Part shown: positions 15,004-24,224 of the stretch, piece after piece
Layout of the letters: every line of letters starts with the position of its first letter
Position numbering within the stretch: the first letter of the stretch is position 1
DNA from: Rhizobium terrae
GTDB taxonomy: Bacteria; Pseudomonadota; Alphaproteobacteria; Rhizobiales; Rhizobiaceae
Direction: 5' to 3'
Length of the DNA stretch: 64,000 bases
NCBI RefSeq assembly: GCF_003425685.1
Contig: NZ_QJKM01000013.1
Coordinates: forward strand, 156,141-220,140
Notes under the pieces: model-generated
Databases searched by the model: none
What the model was told of the DNA's origin: nothing
Seen by the model: the letters and a program-made list of their open reading frames with translations, nothing else
Position numbers and translations under genes: made by a program

Positions 15004-15660
15004 ATGAGACCTGATATCAAGATCTGTGGGTTGAAGACCTCCGAGGCCGTCGATCGCGCCGTCGCACGGGGCGCCACGCATATCGGTTTTATCTTCTTCC
15101 CCAAAAGCCCGCGCAATATCGCGCCCGATCTGGCCGGCGAGCTGGCGGATCGCGTCCGCGGCCGGGTGAAGATCGTCGCCGTCACGGTGAATGCCGATGA
15201 CGAGGAACTGGACGACATCGTCTCGCTGCTCCGTCCGGATATCCTGCAGCTGCACGGGAATGAAAGCCCGGAACGCATCCTGCATGTGAAGGCGCTTTAC
15301 GGCCTGCCGGTCATGAAGGTTTTTTCGGTGAGGGAAGCCGGCGATCTCGACCGGATCGATTCCTATATCGGCGTCGCCGACCGTTTCCTGTTCGATGCCA
15401 AGGCCCCGGCGGGTTCCGAACTTCCCGGCGGCAACGGCGTTTCCTTCGATTGGAGCCTCATGGCTTCGCTTGACGAAAGCGTGGATTACATGCTTTCCGG
15501 AGGATTGAACAAGGATAATGTCGCTGCCGCGCTCGCATCCACGCGGGCAACCGGTGTCGATATGTCGTCCGGGGTGGAAAGCGCCCCGGGCGTCAAGGAC
15601 CTTGGCATGATCGATGCGGTTTTCGATGCCATCGCGGTAGCGCGGAAGAAGATCGCCTGA
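15004..15660 (+). CDS. trpF: Phosphoribosylanthranilate isomerase
   Basis: Encodes 218 residues of a single TIM barrel. It converts N-(5-phosphoribosyl)anthranilate to CdRP, the third step of tryptophan synthesis. The start ATG gives MRPDIKICGLKTSEAVDRAV, with the catalytic cysteine in KICGL; GATHIGFIFFPKSPRN, LQLHGNE and LSGGLNKDNV follow. An earlier in-frame start would add 14 residues without family support. First gene of trpF-trpB-trpA; ten bases separate it from trpB. No tryptophan-rich leader peptide is visible upstream. Confidence 0.96.
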   Translation: MRPDIKICGLKTSEAVDRAVARGATHIGFIFFPKSPRNIAPDLAGELADRVRGRVKIVAVTVNADDEELDDIVSLLRPDILQLHGNESPERILHVKALYGLPVMKVFSVREAGDLDRIDSYIGVADRFLFDAKAPAGSELPGGNGVSFDWSLMASLDESVDYMLSGGLNKDNVAAALASTRATGVDMSSGVESAPGVKDLGMIDAVFDAIAVARKKIA

Positions 15661-15670
15661 GGAGTTTTAA

Positions 15671-16891
15671 GTGAACCAGACGCCAAAACCCAATTCGTTC
15701 CGTTCCGGCCCCGATGAGGATGGTCGTTTCGGCATTTTCGGCGGGCGCTTCGTCGCCGAAACGCTGATGCCGCTGATCCTCGATCTGCAGGGAGAATGGG
15801 AAAAGGCGAAGAACGACCCGACGTTCCAGCAGGAACTCGCAGAACTCGGCGCCCATTACATCGGCCGCCCGAGCCCGCTTTATTTCGCCGAGCGCCTGAC
15901 CGAGCATCTCGGCGGCGCCAGGATCTACTTCAAGCGCGAAGAGCTGAACCACACCGGTTCGCACAAGATCAACAACTGCATCGGCCAGATCCTGCTCGCC
16001 AAGCGCATGGGCAAGACCCGCATCATCGCGGAAACCGGCGCCGGCCAGCATGGCGTGGCGTCCGCCACCGTCGCGGCCCGTTTCGGTTTCCCCTGCGTCG
16101 TCTACATGGGCGCCACCGACGTCGAGCGCCAGGCGCCGAACGTCTTCCGCATGAAGCTCCTCGGCGCCGAGGTGAAACCGGTCACCGCCGGCAACGGCAC
16201 GCTGAAGGACGCGATGAACGAAGCTCTTCGGGATTGGGTGACCAATGTCGAGAACACCTACTACCTGATCGGCACCGCCGCCGGCCCGCATCCCTATCCG
16301 GAGCTCGTCCGCGACTTCCAGTCGGTGATCGGCAAGGAAGCCCGCGAGCAGATCTTGGAAGCCGAAGGCAGGTTGCCGGATATGGTCGTCGCCGCCGTCG
16401 GCGGCGGTTCGAACGCGATCGGCATCTTTCATCCGTTCCTGGATGACGAGGGCGTGCAGATCGTCGGCGTCGAAGCCGGCGGCCGCGGCCTGCAGGGCGT
16501 CGAGCACTGCGCCTCGATCACCGCGGGCAGCCCGGGCGTCCTGCACGGCAACCGCACCTACCTGCTGCAGGATCACGACGGCCAGATTCTCGAAGGTCAC
16601 TCCGTCTCCGCCGGCCTCGACTATCCGGGTATCGGTCCGGAACACAGCTGGCTGCACGATATCGGCCGCGCCGAATACGTGCCGATCATGGACCAGGAAG
16701 CGCTCGACGCCTTCCAGGTGCTGACCCGCCTCGAAGGTATCATCCCGGCGCTGGAGCCCAGCCACGCGCTTGCCGAAGTGATCAAGCGTGCGCCCAAGAT
16801 GCGCAAGGACCAGATCATTCTGATGAACCTCTCCGGTCGCGGCGACAAGGACATCTTCACCGTCGCCAAGATCCTCGGAATGGATATGTGA
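15671..16891 (+). CDS. trpB: Tryptophan synthase beta chain
   Basis: Encodes 406 residues from a GTG start with GAGGAG seven bases upstream. The subunit condenses indole and serine to tryptophan with pyridoxal phosphate. The PLP lysine is in NHTGSHKINN; the phosphate-binding glycine loop is GGGSNAIG; ETGAGQHGVA and PGIGPEHSWL are further family motifs. Length and sequence are intact. Its stop is one base before the trpA start, giving stoichiometric coupling of the alpha and beta subunits. Confidence 0.98.
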   Translation: MNQTPKPNSFRSGPDEDGRFGIFGGRFVAETLMPLILDLQGEWEKAKNDPTFQQELAELGAHYIGRPSPLYFAERLTEHLGGARIYFKREELNHTGSHKINNCIGQILLAKRMGKTRIIAETGAGQHGVASATVAARFGFPCVVYMGATDVERQAPNVFRMKLLGAEVKPVTAGNGTLKDAMNEALRDWVTNVENTYYLIGTAAGPHPYPELVRDFQSVIGKEAREQILEAEGRLPDMVVAAVGGGSNAIGIFHPFLDDEGVQIVGVEAGGRGLQGVEHCASITAGSPGVLHGNRTYLLQDHDGQILEGHSVSAGLDYPGIGPEHSWLHDIGRAEYVPIMDQEALDAFQVLTRLEGIIPALEPSHALAEVIKRAPKMRKDQIILMNLSGRGDKDIFTVAKILGMDM

Positions 16892-16892
16892 C

Positions 16893-17732
16893 ATGACCGT
16901 TCGTATGGACAACCGTTTCGCGGCCCTCAAGGCTGAAGGCCGCCCCGCCCTGGTCACCTATTTCATGGGGGGCGATCCGGATTTCGACACGTCGCTCGGC
17001 ATCATGAAGGCGCTGCCCGGCGCCGGCGCCGACATCATCGAGCTCGGCATGCCTTTCTCCGACCCGATGGCCGACGGTCCGGTGATCCAGATGGCCGGCC
17101 AGCGTGCCTTGAAGGCGGGCCAGACGCTCGCCAGGACGCTCGATCTCGCCCGCGAATTCCGCAAGGGCGACAATGAGACGCCGGTCGTCATGATGGGTTA
17201 CTACAATCCGATCTACGTCTACGGCGTCGAGAAATTCCTGGACGATGCGCTTGCCGCCGGCATCGACGGCCTGATCATCGTCGATCTGCCGCCGGAGATG
17301 GACGACGAGCTCTGCATCCCGGCGCTGAAAAAGGGTATCAATTTCATCCGCCTCGCCACGCCGACAACCGACGACAAGCGCCTGCCGGCGGTTCTCAAGA
17401 ACACGTCCGGTTTCGTCTATTACGTCTCGATGACCGGCATCACCGGCTCGGCCCTGCCGGATCCGTCGCTGGTTTCCGGTGCCGTCAACCGCATCAAGGG
17501 CCACACCGGCCTGCCGGTCTGCGTCGGTTTCGGCGTCAAGACGGCCGATCATGCCAAGGCGATCGGTGCTGCCGCGGACGGCGTCGTCGTCGGCACCGCG
17601 ATCGTGGCGCAGATCGCCGGCAGCCTGACCAAGGATGGCGCGGCCGGCCCGGATACGGTTGCTTCGGTCGCGACGCTGGTGAAGGGCCTGGCCACCGGCG
17701 TGCGCGCCGCCCGCCTTGTTGCCGCCGAATAG
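16893..17732 (+). CDS. trpA: Tryptophan synthase alpha chain
   Basis: Encodes 279 residues. The alpha subunit cleaves indole-3-glycerol phosphate and passes indole through a tunnel to TrpB. The catalytic glutamate and aspartate are in IELGMPFSDPMADGP; FIRLATPTTDDKR, VYYVSMTGITG and GFGVKTADHA build the phosphate-binding side of the barrel. Complete and of normal length. accD starts 40 bases later, extending the operon into fatty acid synthesis. Confidence 0.98.
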   Translation: MTVRMDNRFAALKAEGRPALVTYFMGGDPDFDTSLGIMKALPGAGADIIELGMPFSDPMADGPVIQMAGQRALKAGQTLARTLDLAREFRKGDNETPVVMMGYYNPIYVYGVEKFLDDALAAGIDGLIIVDLPPEMDDELCIPALKKGINFIRLATPTTDDKRLPAVLKNTSGFVYYVSMTGITGSALPDPSLVSGAVNRIKGHTGLPVCVGFGVKTADHAKAIGAAADGVVVGTAIVAQIAGSLTKDGAAGPDTVASVATLVKGLATGVRAARLVAAE

Positions 17733-17772
17733 TTTCCCCACATTAGGCCTGATTCCAACGGGAGTGCCCCAA

Positions 17773-18663
17773 GTGAACTGGATCACCAATTACGTCCGGC
17801 CGCGCATCAATTCCATGCTGGGCCGCCGCGAAGTGCCGGAAAACCTCTGGATCAAGTGCCCGGAAACCGGTGAGATGGTCTTCCATAAGGACCTGGAAGA
17901 GAACAAGTGGGTCATTCCCGCCTCCGGCTTCCACATGAAGATGCCGGCCAAGGCGCGCCTGAAGGACCTCTTCGACGGCGGCGAATATGAAGCGCTGCCG
18001 CAGCCCAAGGTCGCCCAGGATCCGCTGAAGTTCCGCGATTCCAAGCGTTATGCCGACCGCCTGAAGGATAGCCGCGTGAAGACCGAGCAGGAGGACACGA
18101 TCCTTGCCGGTCTCGGTCAGGTCCAGGGCCTCAAGCTCGTTGCGGTCGTCCATGAATTCAACTTCATCGGCGGGTCGCTGGGCATGGCCGCCGGCGAGGC
18201 GATCGTGAAGGCCTGCGAGCGGGCGCTTGCGGAAAAGTGCCCGCTGGTCATTTTCCCGGCTTCGGGCGGCGCCCGCATGCAGGAAGGCATCCTCTCGCTG
18301 ATGCAGCTGCCGCGCACCACCGTCGCGGTCGACATGCTGAAGGAAGCGGGCCTGCCTTACGTCGTGGTTCTGACCAACCCGACGACCGGCGGGGTCACGG
18401 CTTCCTATGCGATGCTCGGTGATATCCATATCGCCGAACCGGGCGCCGAGATCGGCTTCGCAGGCAAGCGCGTCATCGAGCAGACGCTGCGTGAAAAGCT
18501 CCCCGAGGGTTTCCAGACCTCCGAATACCTGCTTGAGCACGGCATGGTCGATATGGTGGTGAAGCGCCACGATATTCCGTCGATGCTGGCGAAGATCCTG
18601 AAGATGTTGACGAAACAGCCTGTTCAGGAAGCTCTTCCGGCTCCGGTCGCGATAAGCGCGTGA
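17773..18663 (+). CDS. accD: Acetyl-CoA carboxylase carboxyltransferase subunit beta, zinc ribbon degenerate
   Basis: Encodes 296 residues from GTG, preceded by GGGAG. AccD with AccA transfers CO2 from carboxybiotin to acetyl-CoA, making malonyl-CoA. The crotonase-fold core is clear: GLGQVQGLKLVAVVHEFNFIGGSLG, SGGARMQEG, NPTTGGVTASYAMLGD and GFAGKRVIEQTL. The N-terminal zinc ribbon, four cysteines in E. coli, is reduced to one: WIKCPETGE keeps residue 29, while the other positions read T32, I48 and S51 (VIPASGFHM). The rest of the domain is retained, so it may fold without zinc. Between trpA and folC in an apparent operon. Confidence 0.95.
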   Translation: MNWITNYVRPRINSMLGRREVPENLWIKCPETGEMVFHKDLEENKWVIPASGFHMKMPAKARLKDLFDGGEYEALPQPKVAQDPLKFRDSKRYADRLKDSRVKTEQEDTILAGLGQVQGLKLVAVVHEFNFIGGSLGMAAGEAIVKACERALAEKCPLVIFPASGGARMQEGILSLMQLPRTTVAVDMLKEAGLPYVVVLTNPTTGGVTASYAMLGDIHIAEPGAEIGFAGKRVIEQTLREKLPEGFQTSEYLLEHGMVDMVVKRHDIPSMLAKILKMLTKQPVQEALPAPVAISA

Positions 18664-18696
18664 GATGAACCGGGCCATCGGGGACGGAGCGGTGGG

Positions 18697-20049
18697 ATGA
18701 CGACGATGAACGAAACCGCGACGAGCGAGGCCGAACGCGAAATCGAGAAACTGATGGCCCTTCATCCCAAGGGCTTCGATCTTTCGCTTGAACGCATCAC
18801 CAGGCTTCTCGATATCCTCGGCAATCCGCACAGGAAGCTGCCGCCCGTCATTCATGTCGCCGGAACGAACGGCAAAGGTTCTTTCACCGCTTTTTGCCGG
18901 GCGCTCCTGGAAGCGGGCGGTTACGCGACCCACGTCCACACGTCGCCGCATCTCGTCAACTGGCATGAGCGGTACCGCATCGGTGTCAGGGGAGGCCGCA
19001 GCCAGCCGGTCGACGATGCGTTGTTTGCCGATGCCTTGCGCCGCATTGCGGCCGCCAACAACGGCCAGATGATCACGGTCTTCGAAATCCTGACTGCCGC
19101 GACCTTCCTGCTGTTTTCCGAACAGCCGGCCGACGTGGTCGTTCTGGAGGTCGGACTGGGCGGCCGTTTCGATGCGACCAATGTCATTCCCGATCCGGCC
19201 GTCTCGGTCGTCATGCCGATCGCGCTCGACCATCAGGCCTATCTCGGTGACCGGGTGGAATTGATTGCGGCGGAAAAGGCCGGGATCATGAAACGCGGCC
19301 GGCCGGTCGTCATCGGCCACCAAGAATTCGAAGCCGCGCGCGAGGTGCTCGTATCCACTGCCGAACGGCTCGGCTGTCCCATGACGGTTTACGGCCAGGA
19401 TTTTTCCGCCCATGAGGAATTCGGCCGGCTGATCTATCAGGACGAGTTCGGCCTCAACGATTTGCCGCTGCCGCGCCTGCCCGGCCGGCATCAATATGCC
19501 AATGCCGCGGCCGCCATCCGCGCCGTCAAGGCGGCCGGTTTTGCCGTCACCGAGGCGATGATGGAAAAGGCGATGGCGACGGTTGAGTGGCCGGCCCGCC
19601 TTCAGAAGCTCACCGAGGGTAAGCTTCTGGAATATGCGCCGGAAGGCGCCGAGATCTGGCTGGACGGCGGTCACAATCCGGCTGGCGGCGAAGTGATCGC
19701 CGAAGCCATGGCAGCCTTCGAGGAGCGCCAGTCCCGACCGCTTTACCTGATCACCGGCATGATCAACACCAAGGACCCGGTCGGTTATTTCCGCGCTTTC
19801 GCGGATATTGCCGAACATGTCTTCACCGTCCGCATCCGCGGCAGCGAATCGGGTTTCGATCCCGTGGCGCTCGCCCATTATGCGTTCGACGCCGGCCTGG
19901 TGGCGGAGCCCGCCGGCTCGGCGGCCGAAGCGTTGCAGGAAATCACCCGCCGCCAGCTTCCGGGCGGCGCGCCGCCGCGCATCCTGATCGGCGGATCGCT
20001 CTATTTCGCCGGCAACGTGCTCGCCGACAACGGCACCCCGCCGGCCTGA
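18697..20049 (+). CDS. folC: Bifunctional folylpolyglutamate synthase / dihydrofolate synthase
   Basis: Encodes 450 residues of the Mur-ligase-like FolC family. It joins glutamate to dihydropteroate and then to folates using ATP. The P-loop is HVAGTNGKGSFTAF; HTSPHLVNWHERYRI, EVGLGGRFDATNV and the lysine-containing DHQAYLGDRVELIAAEKAGIMK follow; LDGGHNPAGGEV is in the C-terminal domain. The start ATG is preceded by GGGA. Last gene of the trpFBA-accD-folC unit; a repeat element and a terminator facing trxA come next. Confidence 0.96.
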   Translation: MTTMNETATSEAEREIEKLMALHPKGFDLSLERITRLLDILGNPHRKLPPVIHVAGTNGKGSFTAFCRALLEAGGYATHVHTSPHLVNWHERYRIGVRGGRSQPVDDALFADALRRIAAANNGQMITVFEILTAATFLLFSEQPADVVVLEVGLGGRFDATNVIPDPAVSVVMPIALDHQAYLGDRVELIAAEKAGIMKRGRPVVIGHQEFEAAREVLVSTAERLGCPMTVYGQDFSAHEEFGRLIYQDEFGLNDLPLPRLPGRHQYANAAAAIRAVKAAGFAVTEAMMEKAMATVEWPARLQKLTEGKLLEYAPEGAEIWLDGGHNPAGGEVIAEAMAAFEERQSRPLYLITGMINTKDPVGYFRAFADIAEHVFTVRIRGSESGFDPVALAHYAFDAGLVAEPAGSAAEALQEITRRQLPGGAPPRILIGGSLYFAGNVLADNGTPPA

Positions 20050-20066
20050 GTGTAATTCTATTTCGC

Positions 20067-20181
20067 CGTCATTCCTGTGCTTGTCGCAGGAATCCAACTA
20101 GCCCAAGTTTTGGGCTGAAAAGAATCTATCGCGCCGCAGACGCGAAGGCGCGTCGTCCTCGTGACGAGTGCAGGGATGACG
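20067..20181. repeat. Intergenic palindromic mosaic repeat, diverged copy 3
   Basis: CGTCATTCCTGTGCTTGTCGCAGGAATCC at the left and GACGAGTGCAGGGATGACG at the right are the arms of an element organised like copies 1 and 2; internal hairpins are AGCCCAAGTTTTGGGCT and CGCGCCGCAGACGCGAAGGCGCG. It lies between convergent folC and trxA. Confidence 0.6.
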
Positions 20182-20205
20182 CAAGAGTACAAATCCCGAC
20201 AAACA

Positions 20206-20239
20206 AAAAGCCCGGCTGCAGGGGTCAGCCGGGCTTTTT
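20206..20239 (-). terminator. Rho-independent terminator of trxA
   Basis: AAAAAGCCCGGCT pairs with AGCCGGGCTTTTT around a nine-base loop. The T run on the minus strand ends trxA; the symmetric form could also stop folC readthrough. Confidence 0.9.
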
Positions 20240-20261
20240 GCACGAGGTCATTCGATCGCAA

Positions 20262-20582
20262 TTATGCGGCGCTGGAAATCCAGGCGGAAAGGGCGGTCTT
20301 CGGAGCGGCGCCAACCTTGATGTCGGCGACTTCGCCGCCCTTGAACATGGCGAGCGTCGGAATGGAACGCACGCCGAACTGGGCAGCCAGCTCCGGATTT
20401 TCGTCGATGTTCAGCTTCACGACCTTCACCTTGCCGGCGAGTTCGTTGGAGATTTCCTCAAGGCTCGGACCGATCATTTTGCACGGACCGCACCATTCGG
20501 CCCAGAAATCCACGACCACCGGTTCGGCGGAGTTGAGGACTTCAGCCTGGAAATTGCTGGTATCGACTTTCACGGTAGCCAT
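20262..20582 (-). CDS. trxA: Thioredoxin
   Basis: Encodes 106 residues. The redox-active pair is in WAEWCGPCKM (C31 and C34). KLNIDENPELAAQFGVRSIPTLAMFK carries the cis-proline. It reduces disulfides in ribonucleotide reductase and other cytoplasmic proteins with thioredoxin reductase. The start is the ATG of MATVKVDTSNF, with GGAGAG upstream. Immediately downstream of addA but separated by 87 bp, with its own ribosome binding site. Confidence 0.97.
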   Translation of the reverse strand: MATVKVDTSNFQAEVLNSAEPVVVDFWAEWCGPCKMIGPSLEEISNELAGKVKVVKLNIDENPELAAQFGVRSIPTLAMFKGGEVADIKVGAAPKTALSAWISSAA

Positions 20583-20669
20583 GGGGCTCTCCTTCTTACG
20601 TGCATCCGGCACGATTCTCTGTTGATGCAAATGTGAGCGTGCGCCGCACATATTTCAATGTCCGTCTTC

Positions 20670-23600
20670 TCACTTTGTTTTGAGTTCCGCAAGCGAGCGT
20701 GACAGGAGCTCCGGGGAGAGCGAAATCACCCCGCCGGACTCGGTATAGACGAGGAGGCAATCGACGCTCCTGCCCGGGTAAAGCGGGCCGAGGATCTCGC
20801 GATAGATGGCAAGCTGCGCCCGATGGGCAAGCGGAACGTCCTCGGGCGTTTTCGGCGGCGTGCGATTGGTTTTGTAATCGACGACGATCACCTGTGTTTC
20901 GGTGACGACCAGCCGGTCGATCCGCCCGGAGATCGCGTAATCCCTGCCTTCGAGCGTCAGCGTGCCCATGATCGAGACTTCCGCCTGGCCCCGTTCCGAA
21001 AAAACCGGCCGCAGCGCCGCATCGGAAAGCACCGAAAGCACGCAGGCGACCAGCTTTTCCCGCTCCGTTGCCGGCCAGAAACGGGCGGCACGATCCGCAT
21101 AACGCCCCGCCGCCGCAGCGCGTTCGGCTTCCGGAAACTCGGTCAGCATCTGCAGCATGCGATGGACGAGCTTGCCCTTCTGCAGCGCCAGGCCGGCTTT
21201 CTCCTTTTCGGCGAACAGCGGCGAGGTGACGATCTGGTCGTCCGCCTCGTCCTCGATCATCGTCCCGGCGCCGGAAGGGCTGAGGGGCCGCGGCAGGATC
21301 TTTTGTGCCGGCAGCGGACGGGAGAGCGCGATCGGCAGCGGCCGCTTTTCCGAAACTGCCGCCTCTCTGTGTTCGACTTTGGGCGCCTTGCCGCCGGCTG
21401 CCGGAAGCCGCCATTTGAGGCCGCCCCATTCGCCGTCCCGGTCGGAGAATTGCGCAGGGCTGCAATGGTGTGCGTCGGCGGTGAGCGCCTTGGAGATCAT
21501 CGATTGCCAGGTATCCGGATTGTCGATCTTGCCGCGATAGCCGCAGACGACCAGCCGGTCGGCGGCGCGCGTCATGCCCACGTAGAGCAGCCGGCGGTAT
21601 TCTTCCTCCGTCGATGCCTTGATCCGGTCATCATCCGCTGCCGTCATGGCGTTGGAGAGCATTTTTCCGGGCACCCAGGCGGGCACGTCCTCATGGCCGA
21701 CGCGCAGCAGCCGGAATTTCGGCACGTGCGAGGAAATGAAGGCCTTGGAGCCGCTGTCGACGAGGAAGACCACGGGCGCTTCCAGGCCTTTGGAGGCATG
21801 CACCGTCATGATGCGCACCTCGTTGCGGCCGCCGTCCTGTTCGCGTTTCACCTCGGGCGATTCGATCTCCAGCGTCGAGATGAAGGCCTGCAGGCCCGGC
21901 AGGCCGTTCGTCTCATGGTCGAGCGCGAAGGTCAGGAACTCGTCGAGAATGTCGCCCGCTTCGGTGCCCAGCCGGCCAAGGAATTTGCGCCGCCCTCCAT
22001 ACTGGCCGAGAATCCGGGCAAAGAGGTCATGCGGACTGAGCTGTCGCGACAGCGAAAGGAGATGCTGCAGCCGGTCGGTGGCGTCGCGGAACCGGAGCGG
22101 CTGTTCGTCGGCCAGGCGGTTGAGCTGGGCCCAGGCGCTGGCATGCTCCGATCGCAGTGCCGCGACCTCGAAAATATCTTCCTCGGAGAGATTGAAGAGC
22201 GGGCTTTTCAGGAGTGCCGCAAGCGAAAGATCGTCCTGCGGCAGAAGCAGGAAGCGGCCGAGCGCCAGGAGATCCTGCACGGCGATATGGCTCGTCAGCC
22301 GCAACCGGTCGGCACCGGCGACGGGAATGTTGTCGCGCCGTTTCAGCGCTCGGGTGAGCGCGTTGACGAAAGCGTCGCGCTTGCGGACCAGCACCAGAAT
22401 GTCGCCCGCCTCGATCGGGCGCTCCATGCCCTTCTCGATGATCGTCTCTTTACCGATCATCTCCTCGATGCGGTTGGCAATGCGGCCGGCAAGGATGGCG
22501 GACGGCGCCTTGTCGGGCGTCGAATCGAACGGCGCCGTCCAGTCCTCTTCCTGTTCGGAGACTTCCGGCACCACGACATCCCAGAGATCGACGGCGCCGG
22601 GCTGGCCCATACGGTTCGAGCGGTGCTGCACCGGATCGCCGATCGCACTGAGGCCTTTCGCATTCTCTTCCAGCGAAAACACCTGGTCGACGGCGGCCAG
22701 CACGTCGGCGGTCGACCGGAAGGAAAGCGGCAGCCGAACGGGATGGAAAGCCTGGCCGCTTGCGCGTACCCGCCTTTCCGTCTCGCTGCGCTCCTCGGCA
22801 AAACGTTCCGGCCGCGCGCCCTGGAAGGAGTAGATCGACTGTTTTTCATCGCCCACGGCAAAGATCGTGCGGCGGGTCTCGCGGGCGCTGGCGCCGGAGT
22901 AAAAATCCTCGGCGAGAGATTTGATCACCGTCCACTGGATCGGGCTCGTATCCTGCGCCTCGTCGACGAGGATATGGTCGATGCCCTGGTCGAGCTTGTA
23001 ATGCACCCAGGCGCCGACGCCGTCGCGGGTGAGCAGATCGGCGGTGCGGGCGATCAGGTCCTCGAAATCGAGCAGGCTGCGTTGTTTCTTGAGTTCCTCG
23101 TAATCGTCGTTCAGCCGCTCGGCGAGGGTCAGTGCTGCCTTGGTGGCCGAAAACATCCGTACGAGACGCAGCCGATCACGGCAGGCGACGACATGGGCGC
23201 GCGCCGCATCGACGGCGCCTGCCAGTTCCGGCGCCATCGTCACCATGGCCTTGGCGACAAGTGAGCTGTCGGCCTTCGGCTTGCCTTCGCGAGTGAGGAA
23301 GATCTGGTCGAGATGCTGGGCGCGCTTGAAGACATCCGGTTCCCTGCCGACGAGCCGAAGCCCGTATGCGACTTCCGTCACCTTCGAACCGCCCTTCTGG
23401 TCGGCAAGCGAAAGGTAAAGATCGAGTGTCAGCCCGGACAGGCCGGGAAGCGGCCAGTAGCCGGCTGCGATACTCTCTTCCGTATCGGCAGGTCCGAGAC
23501 CCAGAATGCGCTTCAGCTCCACACCGATGCCGCCATGCCGCTCCGCGTGGGCGGTGAAGCGGCGGATGGCGGTGCGGTTGGCGATGATGTCGGACAGCAG

Positions 23601-24224
23601 GGTTTCAAGCCCGAATTCGTCGCCGAGATCGAGCACATGCGCGAAGGCCTCCGCAAGCTGGGCGTCGTCCTCCGCCGACGTGGCCGTCAGCAGCGAGCGT
23701 CGCGCTTCGGCAAGCAGGGCCGAGGCGGCACGGTCGTCCAGGACGGAAAAATGCCCGGCGACATTGGCTTCCAGCGGAAACTGGTGCAGCAGCGCCTCGC
23801 AGAAGGCATGGATCGTCTGGATCTTCAGTCCGCCCGGTGTTTCCAGCGCCTTGGCGAACAGCCGCCGCGCCTCCGCGAGCTTGAAACCGTCCGGCTCGGA
23901 ACCTTCGATGTCCCTGATCTTCCGGCGCAGTTCGTCATCCGAAAGCACCGTCCATTCGGAAAGCCGCTGGAAAACGCGGTTCGACATTTCCGATGCGGCG
24001 GCCTTGGTATAGGTCAGGCAGAGGATCGAGGACGGGCGGCTGCCGGACAGCAGCAGCCGAATGACGCGCTGGGTCAACACATGCGTCTTGCCGGAGCCGG
24101 CATTGGCCGAGACCCAGGCCGAACTCACCGGATCGGAGGCAAGCGACTGCTGTACCGTCGTCCAGTCGATCCAGCGGGCCGGATCGTCGCCTTCGGGAAG
24201 ATCGGAGGGGAAAAGCTCATTCAT
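20670..24224 (-). CDS. addA: AddA: helicase-nuclease subunit of the AddAB double-strand break repair complex
   Basis: Encodes 1184 residues, normal for alphaproteobacterial AddA. UvrD/Rep-type helicase motifs are clear: ASANAGSGKTHVLTQRVIRLLL (Walker A, residues 38-59), ILCLTYTKAAASEMSNRV, LVDEAQDTSPIQW (Walker B), and RIMTVHASKGLEAPVVFL. The C-terminal PD-(D/E)XK nuclease is shown by VIVVDYKTNRTPP near residue 1110. AddAB resects double-strand ends for RecA loading, replacing RecBCD. Overlaps addB by 8 bp, so both are co-translated in equal amounts. Confidence 0.96.
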   Translation of the reverse strand: MNELFPSDLPEGDDPARWIDWTTVQQSLASDPVSSAWVSANAGSGKTHVLTQRVIRLLLSGSRPSSILCLTYTKAAASEMSNRVFQRLSEWTVLSDDELRRKIRDIEGSEPDGFKLAEARRLFAKALETPGGLKIQTIHAFCEALLHQFPLEANVAGHFSVLDDRAASALLAEARRSLLTATSAEDDAQLAEAFAHVLDLGDEFGLETLLSDIIANRTAIRRFTAHAERHGGIGVELKRILGLGPADTEESIAAGYWPLPGLSGLTLDLYLSLADQKGGSKVTEVAYGLRLVGREPDVFKRAQHLDQIFLTREGKPKADSSLVAKAMVTMAPELAGAVDAARAHVVACRDRLRLVRMFSATKAALTLAERLNDDYEELKKQRSLLDFEDLIARTADLLTRDGVGAWVHYKLDQGIDHILVDEAQDTSPIQWTVIKSLAEDFYSGASARETRRTIFAVGDEKQSIYSFQGARPERFAEERSETERRVRASGQAFHPVRLPLSFRSTADVLAAVDQVFSLEENAKGLSAIGDPVQHRSNRMGQPGAVDLWDVVVPEVSEQEEDWTAPFDSTPDKAPSAILAGRIANRIEEMIGKETIIEKGMERPIEAGDILVLVRKRDAFVNALTRALKRRDNIPVAGADRLRLTSHIAVQDLLALGRFLLLPQDDLSLAALLKSPLFNLSEEDIFEVAALRSEHASAWAQLNRLADEQPLRFRDATDRLQHLLSLSRQLSPHDLFARILGQYGGRRKFLGRLGTEAGDILDEFLTFALDHETNGLPGLQAFISTLEIESPEVKREQDGGRNEVRIMTVHASKGLEAPVVFLVDSGSKAFISSHVPKFRLLRVGHEDVPAWVPGKMLSNAMTAADDDRIKASTEEEYRRLLYVGMTRAADRLVVCGYRGKIDNPDTWQSMISKALTADAHHCSPAQFSDRDGEWGGLKWRLPAAGGKAPKVEHREAAVSEKRPLPIALSRPLPAQKILPRPLSPSGAGTMIEDEADDQIVTSPLFAEKEKAGLALQKGKLVHRMLQMLTEFPEAERAAAAGRYADRAARFWPATEREKLVACVLSVLSDAALRPVFSERGQAEVSIMGTLTLEGRDYAISGRIDRLVVTETQVIVVDYKTNRTPPKTPEDVPLAHRAQLAIYREILGPLYPGRSVDCLLVYTESGGVISLSPELLSRSLAELKTK

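Noticed and set aside
17743..20097. 784-codon minus-strand frame opposite accD and folC
   Set aside because: It is antisense to two well-supported genes and composed of arginine/histidine/glycine-rich text typical of GC-rich shadow frames. The same holds for long frames opposite addA (20823-23264) and addB (24832-26847).
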